A stretch of DNA of 9,136 nt from BJ22 sp031405895 (GTDB taxonomy: Bacteria; Planctomycetota; Planctomycetia; Pirellulales; Pirellulaceae). This document shows, one piece after another, positions 1 through 6,443 of the stretch. The position numbers were made by a program, and so were the translations under genes. Positions within the stretch are counted from its first letter, which is position 1. Each line of letters starts with the position of its first letter. The notes beneath the pieces were generated by a model. It saw nothing but the letters and a program-made list of their open reading frames with translations. It ran no database searches and was not told where the DNA came from. The DNA lies in contig JANOFL010000283.1 of NCBI GenBank assembly GCA_031405895.1, positions 1 to 9,136 of the forward strand, written 5' to 3'.

Positions 1-204
1 GCCGTGATGGGCTGCCGCGTGAACGGGCCCGGCGAGACCGACGACGCGGACCTTGGAGTCTGGTGTGGCCCCAACCACGTCAATCTCAAACGCGGGACGG
101 AGTCGCTGGGTGCCTACCGCTACGACGAGATTCTGCCGCGAATCAAAGCCGAACTGGATGCCCTGATCGAACACAAGTTTGGCGCGGTCAGGGCCGGTAA
201 CTGA
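1..204 (+). CDS. ispG: IspG, 4-hydroxy-3-methylbut-2-enyl diphosphate synthase (C-terminal end, partial)
   Basis: This is the last 67 residues of a gene whose start lies left of the window. IspG is a cytoplasmic [4Fe-4S] enzyme that converts methylerythritol cyclodiphosphate to HMBPP in the MEP isoprenoid pathway. The signature MGCRVNGPGE sits at bases 7-36. By family knowledge its Cys (bases 13-15) is the third cluster cysteine and its Glu (bases 34-36) is the non-cysteine cluster ligand, matching Cys305 and Glu312 of E. coli IspG. It is followed by an Asp-Ala-Asp-Leu-Gly stretch and the usual helical tail. The frame ends in TGA at 202-204. mgtE starts 16 bases later on the same strand, so the two are probably co-transcribed. 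Identity is firm; the domain layout upstream cannot be judged. Confidence 0.93.
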   Translation, partial: AVMGCRVNGPGETDDADLGVWCGPNHVNLKRGTESLGAYRYDEILPRIKAELDALIEHKFGAVRAGN

Positions 205-207
205 AGC

Positions 208-214
208 AGGGAGG
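208..214 (+). promoter_or_regulatory. Ribosome binding site for mgtE
   Basis: AGGGAGG lies 6 bases before the ATG at 221. It decides the mgtE start: the frame is open back to base 179, but an upstream start would overlap the ispG end and has no comparable Shine-Dalgarno sequence. Confidence 0.75.
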
Positions 215-220
215 CCGTCG

Positions 221-1582
221 ATGGTGAACACGCTCTTTCTCCCCGAACTGCGGGAGATGCTTTCCGTCGACAATTCGGGCGAGTTGCAGGACTTCTGCGA
301 CGCCCTTCATCCGTCGCGGACCGCCGACTTCATGGACGGGCTGGACGCCGCGGAAACGTGGCGGGTCCTCGCCCACGCCAGCGACGCCCTGCGCGTCGAG
401 ATCTTCGAGTATCTGCCGCTCGAAATGAAGCGGCAGATTATCGAGACCCAGGACATTGACGAAGTCGCCAGGCTGGTTGGATTGCTGACCTCGGACGAAC
501 GAGTCGAGGCTCTCCGCGACATCGATCAGGCTCGGCTAAAAGGCCTGCTGGACCGGGTGCCCGCCGGCGTCCGGCGCGAAGTGCTCCGGCTGAGCCAGTA
601 TCCCCAGGGCACCGCCGGCTCATTGATGGCGACCGAGTTCGTCGCTGTCAGCGAGTCCCAGACCGTCCGGCAGGCGATCGACGAAATCGCCCGTCAGGCC
701 GACCACTACGAGACGATCTACTACGTCTACATCGTTGACGACGACCACCACCTGCGGGGCGTCGTGACGGCCCGTAGCCTGCTGACCGGGATGAAAACGC
801 CCGACCGCAAGCTGGGCGATCTGATGAACACGGCCCTGATCACTGTCAACGTGATGGACGACCAGGTCGCCGTCGTCAACCAGGTTGCCAAGCTCGACAT
901 TCTTGCGATTCCGGTGATCGACCAGGAGCGGCGGCTGGTCGGGATCATCACGCACGACGACGTGATTGACATGGTGCGGGAAGAGGCGGCCGATGACGCA
1001 ATGAAAAGCGTCGCCGTCGCGCCGCTGGAGGACACCTATCTCAAAACGCCGGTGCTGATCCTCAGCTGGAAGCGCGGCGTCTGGCTTTGCATCCTCTTTC
1101 TATGCGCGATGCTCGCCTCGCTCGCACTGGAGTTTTACGAGGCGAGCCTCGCGAAATGGGCCTGGCTGGTACCGTTCATTCCGCTGGTGATCTCGAGCGG
1201 GGGTAACTCGGGCAGTCAGTCGGCGACGCTGGTCATCACTGCCCTCTCGCGGGGCGAAGTTTTCGGCAAAGACTGGCGGACAGTGGTCCAGCGTGAAGTT
1301 CTGATGGGGTTGGCCCTCGGTGCTGCGCTCGCGCTGATGGGCTTCTTCGTCGCCGTGTTTTTCCCCTCAGTGCCAGGGTCCTACGAGGCGCTAATCATTC
1401 CAGTCACGCTCATGCTGGTTGTCGTTTGCGGCACGGTCACCGGTTCGATGTTGCCGCTGCTGTTCCGCCGGCTGGGCTGGGACCCGGCCCTGATGAGCAA
1501 CCCGATGGTTGCCGGGATGAGCGACATCCTCGGGATCATCATCTACATGACGGTCGCGGCGCTGTTTCTGGCCGGCACATAG
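221..1582 (+). CDS. mgtE: MgtE-family magnesium transporter/channel
   Basis: This is a 453-residue protein, the usual MgtE length. MgtE is a homodimeric, Mg2+-gated inner-membrane channel that admits Mg2+ and closes when its cytosolic domains bind it. The order is classic: a helical N-domain (about 20-130), a CBS pair (about 135-195 and 199-260), a connecting helix, then five membrane helices (about 286-307, 313-331, 360-382, 390-415 and 433-453). The conserved SGGNSGSQSAT signature is near 325-335, at the end of helix 2. Asp435 in the last helix (motif MSDILG) corresponds to the pore aspartate of the family (Asp432 in Thermus MgtE). The ATG at 221 was chosen for its Shine-Dalgarno sequence and because the homology begins there. 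It follows ispG by 16 bases, and no metabolic link between the two is apparent. The TAG at 1580-1582 has no clear hairpin terminator behind it. Confidence 0.95.
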   Translation: MVNTLFLPELREMLSVDNSGELQDFCDALHPSRTADFMDGLDAAETWRVLAHASDALRVEIFEYLPLEMKRQIIETQDIDEVARLVGLLTSDERVEALRDIDQARLKGLLDRVPAGVRREVLRLSQYPQGTAGSLMATEFVAVSESQTVRQAIDEIARQADHYETIYYVYIVDDDHHLRGVVTARSLLTGMKTPDRKLGDLMNTALITVNVMDDQVAVVNQVAKLDILAIPVIDQERRLVGIITHDDVIDMVREEAADDAMKSVAVAPLEDTYLKTPVLILSWKRGVWLCILFLCAMLASLALEFYEASLAKWAWLVPFIPLVISSGGNSGSQSATLVITALSRGEVFGKDWRTVVQREVLMGLALGAALALMGFFVAVFFPSVPGSYEALIIPVTLMLVVVCGTVTGSMLPLLFRRLGWDPALMSNPMVAGMSDILGIIIYMTVAALFLAGT

Positions 1583-1655
1583 ATATGCCTTCTTCCAGTC
1601 CGGCCGACTCCGCATGCTCTACGGCCACGGACGGCTCAGTCTGTCGTCCTCCGGT

Positions 1656-1757
1656 TCAGCTCTTCCGGGACCGGTCCTGAAGCCTTCCGCCCATCACAAA
1701 GACAAGGACGAAAATGAGGGCCGCCGCAATGGCCGAGATGGCCAGAATGACTTGCAT
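1656..1757 (-). CDS. Possible 33-residue single-pass membrane protein
   Basis: A short ORF runs from an ATG at 1757-1755 to a TGA at 1658-1656. The protein starts MQVILAISAI, continues as an unbroken hydrophobic helix to about residue 22 (ending VFVM), and closes with a polar, basic tail (GGRLQDRSRKS). By the positive-inside rule the C-terminus would be cytoplasmic. GGGAG lies about 9 bases upstream as a modest Shine-Dalgarno sequence, and a sigma-54-like site lies about 65 bases upstream. It looks like the small accessory subunits seen with membrane oxidases and transporters (CydX or KdpF in style), but I do not recognise its family. The clean helix with a basic tail argues for a real gene. 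The short length and lack of a known homologue argue for caution. Confidence 0.45.
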   Translation of the reverse strand: MQVILAISAIAAALIFVLVFVMGGRLQDRSRKS

Positions 1758-1821
1758 CGATCAAGCTCCCGGAAACAGGCCCCAGCACGAATCATGCGCC
1801 ACGACGACAGGATTCCATTCC

Positions 1822-1836
1822 TGCAAAAGCCGTGCC
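1822..1836 (-). promoter_or_regulatory. Candidate sigma-54 (RpoN) promoter, -24/-12 type
   Basis: Read on the minus strand, this is GGCACGGCTTTTGCA. It matches the RpoN consensus TGGCACGNNNNTTGCW at every conserved position except the first T. The GG and GC dinucleotides are exactly 12 bases apart, as required. It points at the 33-codon ORF, and transcription would start near 1811, about 54 bases before the ATG. No activator-binding repeats were identified upstream. A chance match is possible but not expected often in a window this size. Confidence 0.4.
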
Positions 1837-1974
1837 GGAACCCGTTAACAGGCGGTCCCGCCCGAGCGCGACCACCAGCTGCCGAAATGCGACGGAAACC
1901 CGAGGGAACTTGTCCTTCGCAGCTCGTCGGTTCGCACAGTTCAGCCCGAAACGGCACAGTTCAGCAGCAACGGA

Positions 1975-2367
1975 TCAGGTCTCAACTTCGCGACGACCTC
2001 TGGTCAAACCCTCGGCAAAGCGGGAGAGGATGCTGGTGACACAGCCTCGGGGAAGAATCACTTCGACCAGCTGAAAGCGGCCTCGCGTCGCCAGGGCCCG
2101 CCGCAAAGCTGCCGCCAGTTCCGATCGCCGCTCAACCCGCACGCCATCTCCTCCCAGCGCGCAAGCCAGTTTCGCGAAGTCCCATTGGTTCAGCAGATTA
2201 AATCGCAACTCCGGCTGAAACGTCCGCAGCATTTCCCACGAGGCGTTGTTCAGCACCACGACCACCAGATCCCAGCTGTAGCGGACACAGCTCCCCAGCT
2301 CCCAGCCCGTCATCTGGAAAGCGCCGTCGCCGACCGCAGCGAATCCAGCAACAGCTCGCCCAGGTTC
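1975..2367 (-). pseudogene. C-terminal remnant of a thiamine-diphosphate-dependent 2-keto acid (indolepyruvate/pyruvate-type) decarboxylase
   Basis: About 130 codons on the minus strand encode only the end of a ThDP decarboxylase, normally about 550 residues. The ThDP/Mg2+ motif is intact: GDG at 2331-2323, then about 27 residues later the Asn-Asn pair at 2250-2245 (context LNNASWEML). Between them lies AFQMTGWELGSC, typical of indolepyruvate/pyruvate decarboxylases. The tail (GRFQLVEVILPRG) also fits the family, and the frame closes with TGA at 1977-1975. Homology starts at PGR (about 2364), within a few bases of the stop of the upstream ric gene. The N-terminal pyrimidine-binding domain with its catalytic glutamate is absent. 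An ATG exists at 2313, but starting there would remove the GDG motif. I infer a 5'-deleted, non-functional remnant left by a rearrangement. Confidence 0.8.
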
Positions 2368-3286
2368 ATCGGACCAGCAATTGTTCCAGTTCGATGGCCC
2401 GCGGAAAGAGAATCGAGTTTTCCTTGTGGACGTGCTCGTGCATGTCCCGCTCGAGCCGGGCGAGGCTGTCGAGCATCACCCGCCAGGTTGGGCACGCATC
2501 CCGGGGAGGCGTGAAGTCGCCCGTCAATCGCCGCAGGGCAGCCAGTTCGTCGCCCGCATGTTCATGTTCTTCGATCATGCAGCGAATCGGGTTCGCGACA
2601 CTGCCAAACGGAAAGCCGCCCGCCTGGCGTGCGCCGTCCATCTGCCGGATGGCCGGGAACAGGATCCGCTCTTCCTTGACCATATGTGGTTCCAGTTCTG
2701 CCCGCAGCCGGACGAAACTCGCCCGCACTTCCGCCAGCTCCGGGTGTTTTTCGCCATGTGCCCGCAGCACGCGGTCAATCAGTTCACCCAGCCGGGGCAA
2801 CTCGGTCCGCAGGTAGTCGTGATGCCGCTGTTCAATGTGGTCGCACAGCGCCGGCAAAGACGCCTCCAGCCAGTTCTCGCCGCTCGCGCCCGGATTGGGC
2901 GAGGCCTCCAGCTCGCGGACGACCTCCTCCAGGTCGATGCCCTGTGCGACACAGGCCTCGGCCAGCGTCTTGCCACCCTTGCAGCAGTAGTCGATCTGGT
3001 GCTTCTCGAGGACCCGCGCCGTCTCCGGCCGGAGGGCCACGATCTTGCCCACCGGCAAATCCCGCAGGCCGGTCGTTCTTCGCAGTTCAAGCGTAGTCAT
3101 GTCGCTGTACTCCGTCATCATGCGCGGCCCGTCCCGGGCCGCATGGAACAGCATGACCAGCCACGCCACCATGACGAGGGCGATCATGCCGATGTGAATC
3201 CAGACCACCTTCCGCTCGGTCGGCGAAAGAGGATGCCGGCGATCAGTGGGTTCCCAGCTGGACCAGTCCCCCGGCTGCACACTCAT
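2366..3286 (-). CDS. ric: RIC/ScdA-type di-iron iron-sulfur-cluster repair protein with an N-terminal membrane anchor
   Basis: This 306-residue protein belongs to the RIC (YtfE/ScdA) family, which repairs iron-sulfur centres damaged by nitric oxide or oxidants. An ScdA_N domain (about 64-128) carries the DYCCKGG motif at 99-105. A hemerythrin-like four-helix domain (about 145-300) follows with HxxxE pairs His201/Glu205 and His285/Glu289, plus His155/156 and His241/243. This is the full di-iron ligand set expected from E. coli YtfE. Usual members are about 220-245 residues; here about 62 extra residues at the N-terminus include a transmembrane helix (about 27-48). The start at 3286 is set by AAGGAGAG 7 bases upstream and overlaps the chaperone gene by 44 bases. 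An internal ATG at 3100 (Met63), with GGAG 9 bases upstream, would give a soluble standard-length RIC. Its place in the operon fits protection of the Fe-S-rich reductase. Confidence 0.88.
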   Translation of the reverse strand: MSVQPGDWSSWEPTDRRHPLSPTERKVVWIHIGMIALVMVAWLVMLFHAARDGPRMMTEYSDMTTLELRRTTGLRDLPVGKIVALRPETARVLEKHQIDYCCKGGKTLAEACVAQGIDLEEVVRELEASPNPGASGENWLEASLPALCDHIEQRHHDYLRTELPRLGELIDRVLRAHGEKHPELAEVRASFVRLRAELEPHMVKEERILFPAIRQMDGARQAGGFPFGSVANPIRCMIEEHEHAGDELAALRRLTGDFTPPRDACPTWRVMLDSLARLERDMHEHVHKENSILFPRAIELEQLLVR

Positions 3287-4130
3287 ACGGATTCTCTCCT
3301 TCAACCGCAGGCACCAGTCGTTCCTCTGGTCGGACATCGGCCGGCCAGGCATGGACGGCGGTCAGGCCGTCCCACAACCTCACCAGCCAGTTGGCCGCGG
3401 CCCCGAAGTACGGCAGCTGCGTGACTTCACAAAGCTGCCAGCAAAACGAAGGCAACCAGTCGTGGAGGTGCAGCCGCGCGAACTGGGCCAGTGCTTCGGC
3501 AACGACGGCCTGCTGTTCGCCGGTCCCGGCCCGCGAAGCCATCGCCAGCAACGCCGCGACATACTCCAGCTCGCAGAGCAGGTGATCGGGCCGGTCGCCC
3601 CGCCCGGCGTCATGCGCCCACCCGAATGCGCGATAAAAGCCCGCCAGATCGCCGAGAATCGCCCCTTTGTCGCGCCGTACCCAGGTCGCTTCGTAAATCG
3701 GGCAGGCCTGATCCGTATCGAACAGCCGCCAGTACTCGTCGGACCACTCCGCCAGTGAAACCGTCCGGGACAGATCGATGACTTCGGTCAGGACCGCGTC
3801 CAGTGGCTCCCCGCCCGCGGTCGTGCTGGCGGGCAGGTGCGCGGCCTCAAGCAAGGCGGCAAGCACGGGCTGTTCGAGCCCGGTCCATTCCGGTCGCGCC
3901 AGGCGGTCGGTCCTGATCGCCGGGTTGCATTCGCCGTCGATCGCCCTGAATTCGCCGGCCTGCCGCGCCGGCGGCCGCAGCATGTCGCACGCCAGCAGCA
4001 CCAGATCGGCCTGGGCCGCCAGCCGAACGGCGTCAGGCGTTGCGGAAGTTGGGAGACTTCCGCAGGCGTGCGCGCCTTCCCCTCCCCCTGTATCCGAAGT
4101 CTGATGGCTTTGTTTACGGTCATGGCTCAT
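3243..4130 (-). CDS. TorD/DmsD/NarJ-type molybdoenzyme assembly chaperone
   Basis: This is a 295-residue, mainly helical cytoplasmic protein of the TorD-like family. These chaperones bind the catalytic subunit of a DMSO-reductase-family enzyme, assist Mo-cofactor insertion and hold back export until folding is complete. Family hallmarks are the SDEYWRLFD segment followed by ACPIYEATW, then LAGFYRAFGW, then the RPDHLLCELEYVAALL region that matches the conserved D-H-x-x-x-E helix. The start at 4130 forms an ATGA overlap with the stop of the gamma-subunit gene, a sign of translational coupling. The frame stays open to 4313, but that extension has no family character. The first 30 residues are polar and Gly/Ser/Thr-rich. 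Its operon position makes the NxrA/NarG-like subunit the likely client. Confidence 0.85.
   Translation of the reverse strand: MSHDRKQSHQTSDTGGGEGAHACGSLPTSATPDAVRLAAQADLVLLACDMLRPPARQAGEFRAIDGECNPAIRTDRLARPEWTGLEQPVLAALLEAAHLPASTTAGGEPLDAVLTEVIDLSRTVSLAEWSDEYWRLFDTDQACPIYEATWVRRDKGAILGDLAGFYRAFGWAHDAGRGDRPDHLLCELEYVAALLAMASRAGTGEQQAVVAEALAQFARLHLHDWLPSFCWQLCEVTQLPYFGAAANWLVRLWDGLTAVHAWPADVRPEERLVPAVEGENPYECAAGGLVQLGTH
3294..3301 (-). promoter_or_regulatory. Ribosome binding site for the anchored ric start
   Basis: AAGGAGAG on the minus strand, 7 bases before the ATG at 3286-3284 and inside the end of the chaperone gene. It favours this start over an in-frame ATG at 3352 and supports translation of the membrane-anchored form. 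Confidence 0.65.
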
Positions 4131-5137
4131 TGCCCGATCCTCATCGGAATCCAGTTGGAGATGCTCTTCAGACCGCCCCGGTTGCGGGCCGCGCCGTCCC
4201 AGACCGCGAGCGCAACAAGTTGCTGCTGCGGGTTCGCCTTGAATCTGTCGATCAGTGCGTCGCCATCGCGGGCCGGCATTTCGAACACAACCTGCCACCG
4301 CCCTTCGCTCCATTTGCCCCGCGCCTGGCAGGCGTTGCCCTGCTCATGAGTCGACGTTCCAAATCCCGCCGCCCGGATCGCTTCCATCGGGCACTTCCGT
4401 CCATAGTCGGCCATCGGGTTGCCGGCCGAAGCCGGAATCAGCCACTGGCGGGCCATCGGATCGCCAGCGGCCAGCTGGTCAGCCGCCACCGGGCCTGGCT
4501 GCGATGCAAACCAGTACAGGTCGGTGTGGGCGTTGGGCCGGACGACCGTCGAATCCTGGAACCCCTCGTCGACATCTTTCTGCCAGATCGCTTTCCAGTA
4601 CAGGATCGAGACGGGTGTGTCGGGTCCGCCCATCGTGTAGGGCGCTCCATCCACGAGCGGAAACTGCAGGGCGACCGCGTCGGAGAACTCGCCAAAATCA
4701 CTCTGGGTGGACGGCTCAGCCTGGTCCCAGCTCAGTCGCCAGAGGTAGCGCTGGCCATCGTGGGCCGCCTGAACCCGGACACTGGTCACGGTGGCCGTCG
4801 CCAGCATCGGCTCGGCGACCTGCTGGGCCTGCAGCGGAACGTCCACCGTCGCCACCTGCTCCCAGGCCGGATCGAGCGGATTGTCGCTGGCTGGCAGCGT
4901 TGCCAGACGGGCCAGCTGAACTTCCGGCAGGGGCACTTCCCCGGCCAGCGCGCCGCCTGTGGCGTCGGCAGTCCCGGGCGCGACAGTCGCTGCCGGCGTT
5001 TCTCCCAGGCCGGGCACGACCACAACGACCGGCCGCCGGGTGACCATGAAAATCGAAGCCAGCATGACCAGCACGACCAGTCCCATGCCGGCCATCAGCA
5101 TCATCAGCAATTTCTGGTTCTGCGAATCGCGTGTCAT
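4127..5137 (-). CDS. nxrC: Haem b gamma subunit of a type II DMSO-reductase-family complex (NxrC/EBDH-gamma-like), membrane-anchored
   Basis: This 336-residue protein carries an N-terminal transmembrane segment (about 9-33), then a flexible Pro/Ala/Val-rich linker (about 36-70). A C-terminal beta-rich domain (about 72-336) resembles the haem-binding gamma subunits of ethylbenzene dehydrogenase, selenate and chlorate reductases, DMS dehydrogenase and NXR. The family's Met/Lys axial haem ligands are plausibly Met169 (in APYTMGGPDTP, followed by PVSILYWKA) and Lys324 (in GLKSISNWIP). The subunit would take or deliver electrons between the iron-sulfur subunit and the respiratory chain, on the outer face of the membrane. 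It starts 51 bases after nxrB and its TGA overlaps the chaperone ATG. The hydrophobic segment has no obvious cleavage site, so I infer a signal anchor. The ligand assignment is by motif only. Confidence 0.85.
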   Translation of the reverse strand: MTRDSQNQKLLMMLMAGMGLVVLVMLASIFMVTRRPVVVVVPGLGETPAATVAPGTADATGGALAGEVPLPEVQLARLATLPASDNPLDPAWEQVATVDVPLQAQQVAEPMLATATVTSVRVQAAHDGQRYLWRLSWDQAEPSTQSDFGEFSDAVALQFPLVDGAPYTMGGPDTPVSILYWKAIWQKDVDEGFQDSTVVRPNAHTDLYWFASQPGPVAADQLAAGDPMARQWLIPASAGNPMADYGRKCPMEAIRAAGFGTSTHEQGNACQARGKWSEGRWQVVFEMPARDGDALIDRFKANPQQQLVALAVWDGAARNRGGLKSISNWIPMRIGQ

Positions 5138-5188
5138 CGGTCGGGGGCCTCGCGTTTCAGGTCCTGGCAGGAATCGTGGACCGCGTGA

Positions 5189-6319
5189 TCAGGGCGCGTT
5201 GTGGCGGTAGGCACCGTGTTGCTCATCAAAGTGTTTGCGGGTCCAGGTCGGCTCGGTAAACGGAACCCGCACGCACTCGACGTCATCGACGTCCCAGCCC
5301 ACGGCTTCATCGCCTTCGACGGCAAAGCGCGTGATGATTCGCGGGCTGGCACCGAACAGCAGCAGCGCGCCCAGCAACTGCCGGTCGTTCTTCAGGTTGC
5401 GGTAGAGTTCCTTGGCCTCCTCCACGCCGGGCCCGAAGATCATTTCGAGGAACGGGTCGGGAACGTGGACCGGGGGGATATAGAACACGTTCGGGCCGGT
5501 CCCGAACTGGGGATAGCTGGGCAAGGCCAGCTTGCGGATCTTGACGATGTAGTCGAGCGGATTGTCTTCGCGCGGCGGGCCTTCGGTCGTCAGGAAGCCG
5601 TGCATCCGGATCTTGCCAATGCACGACTCGACGCAGAGCGCGACGTTGCCCTGTTCGACGCGCGGGAAGCAGCCAATGCACTTTTCACTGGCCCGGTTGA
5701 TGGTGTTGAAAAAGACCTTTTTGTACGGACAGGCCTCGATGCAATGCTGGTAACCGCGGCAGCGCTCCTGGTCGACCAGCACGATTCCGTCCTGTTCGCG
5801 CTTATAGATTGCCTTCCGCGGGCAGGCCGCGATGCAGGCCGGATGGTCGCAGTGATTGCAGATCCGGGCCAGATAGAAGAGCCAGCCCTCGTGGGTCCCC
5901 TCGAAGTAGGAGCCCAAGTCGATGGACTTGGAGAGATCATCCTCGCCCATGTTGGGTGCCGAATAGTCGCGTTCGGTCGGCATGTGGCCAAGCGGCGGCT
6001 TGCCCTCGCCGTTTTTCTCGAAGACCGTCAGGGTGACCAGCTTCTGCTCGCCGTTCCACTGGCAGCCCCCGCACTTGTCCATCAGCTTGCTGTCCCAGGC
6101 GTGCGGGTAGCCGCCGTAGGGCTTGGTCTCGACGTTGTTCCAGAAGATGTTTTCCTGGCCCTTGCCGCTGGTCCAGCAGGTCTTGCAGGCCACCGTGCAG
6201 GTCTGGCACTCAATGCACTTGTTGGTGTCAAAGACATAGGCCACCTGCCGCTTCGGCGGCGGAGCATCGTAGGGATAATCCTGCTCCCGGCCAATCTGCC
6301 AGTTGAACCGCTTGACCAT
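5189..6319 (-). CDS. nxrB: Four-cluster iron-sulfur subunit, NxrB/NarH-like beta subunit
   Basis: This 376-residue electron-transfer subunit relays electrons between the Mo subunit and the haem b subunit. Four cysteine groups are visible: Cys35/38/41/45 (CIECQTCTVACK); Cys154/157/162/166 (CNHCDHPACIAACP); Cys187/193/197 with Tyr190 where a fourth Cys would stand (CRGYQHCIEACP), the pattern for a [3Fe-4S] cluster; and Cys214/217/229/233. NNVETKPYGGYP (61-72) is a family signature. The start at 6319 is chosen for AAGGAG 8 bases upstream and because homology begins at VKRFNWQIGRE. The frame is open for 47 more codons to an ATG at 6460 that overlaps the nxrA end. Oddities are an extra CxxC pair (Cys83/Cys86), Cys48, and a length shorter than the roughly 410-430 residues I recall for NxrB of nitrite oxidisers. 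No export signal is seen, so it would be carried out with the alpha subunit. Confidence 0.92.
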   Translation of the reverse strand: MVKRFNWQIGREQDYPYDAPPPKRQVAYVFDTNKCIECQTCTVACKTCWTSGKGQENIFWNNVETKPYGGYPHAWDSKLMDKCGGCQWNGEQKLVTLTVFEKNGEGKPPLGHMPTERDYSAPNMGEDDLSKSIDLGSYFEGTHEGWLFYLARICNHCDHPACIAACPRKAIYKREQDGIVLVDQERCRGYQHCIEACPYKKVFFNTINRASEKCIGCFPRVEQGNVALCVESCIGKIRMHGFLTTEGPPREDNPLDYIVKIRKLALPSYPQFGTGPNVFYIPPVHVPDPFLEMIFGPGVEEAKELYRNLKNDRQLLGALLLFGASPRIITRFAVEGDEAVGWDVDDVECVRVPFTEPTWTRKHFDEQHGAYRHNAP

Positions 6320-6327
6320 TTCCTGTT

Positions 6328-6333
6328 CTCCTT
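6328..6333 (-). promoter_or_regulatory. Ribosome binding site for nxrB
   Basis: AAGGAG on the minus strand, 8 bases before the ATG at 6319-6317. It selects this start over the in-frame ATG at 6460 and leaves a 124-base gap after nxrA. Confidence 0.7.
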
Positions 6334-6443
6334 CCAGCCGACCTTCCGGCCTGTCCCGAATGTTCTTTTCGTACTCGTACTCCTGCCCGCCTTCTCTCCC
6401 CAGCCTGGTCGAGGAGTCCGATGACGTGCACGAGGCGAGCGGT

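Larger units (their letters stand above)
1583..1974. other. Gene-poor spacer between converging units
   Basis: These 392 bases separate the mgtE stop from the decarboxylase remnant. They hold the 33-codon minus-strand ORF and the sigma-54-like site listed separately. I also see a 10-base perfect palindrome GGACCGGTCC at 1668-1677 and an 11-base direct repeat CACAGTTCAGC at 1935-1945 and 1955-1965. I found no RNA gene, no convincing intrinsic terminator and no insertion-sequence ends. Longer open frames here (plus 1614-2039, minus 1694-1957) have no recognisable protein character. Confidence 0.5.

Noticed and set aside
1668..1677. Perfect palindrome GGACCGGTCC as a terminator or operator
   Set aside because: It has no loop and no U-tract, lies within the end of the 33-codon ORF, and 10-base palindromes arise by chance in GC-rich DNA.
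1935..1965. Direct repeat CACAGTTCAGC with a 20-base period
   Set aside because: Only two short copies, with no CRISPR-like spacing, no mobile-element ends and no gene immediately downstream that it would regulate.
1614..2039. Plus-strand 141-codon open frame in the spacer
   Set aside because: Its translation is polar, basic and without domain character. It runs antisense to the small membrane ORF and into the decarboxylase remnant, and has no good ribosome binding site.
1975..2313. Decarboxylase fragment as a complete 112-residue gene starting at the ATG at 2313
   Set aside because: The homologous frame extends upstream of this ATG to include the essential GDG motif. The ATG is just the internal Met of QMTGWEL, and the catalytic N-terminal domain is missing.
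4040..5188. Plus-strand open frame (382 codons) opposite nxrC
   Set aside because: Arg/His/Gly-rich shadow translation with no recognisable domain; the minus strand encodes the haem b gamma subunit.
5201..6424. Long plus-strand open frame (407 codons) opposite nxrB
   Set aside because: It mirrors the third-position GC bias of nxrB. The translated text lacks family features, while the opposite strand encodes a clear four-cluster iron-sulfur protein.
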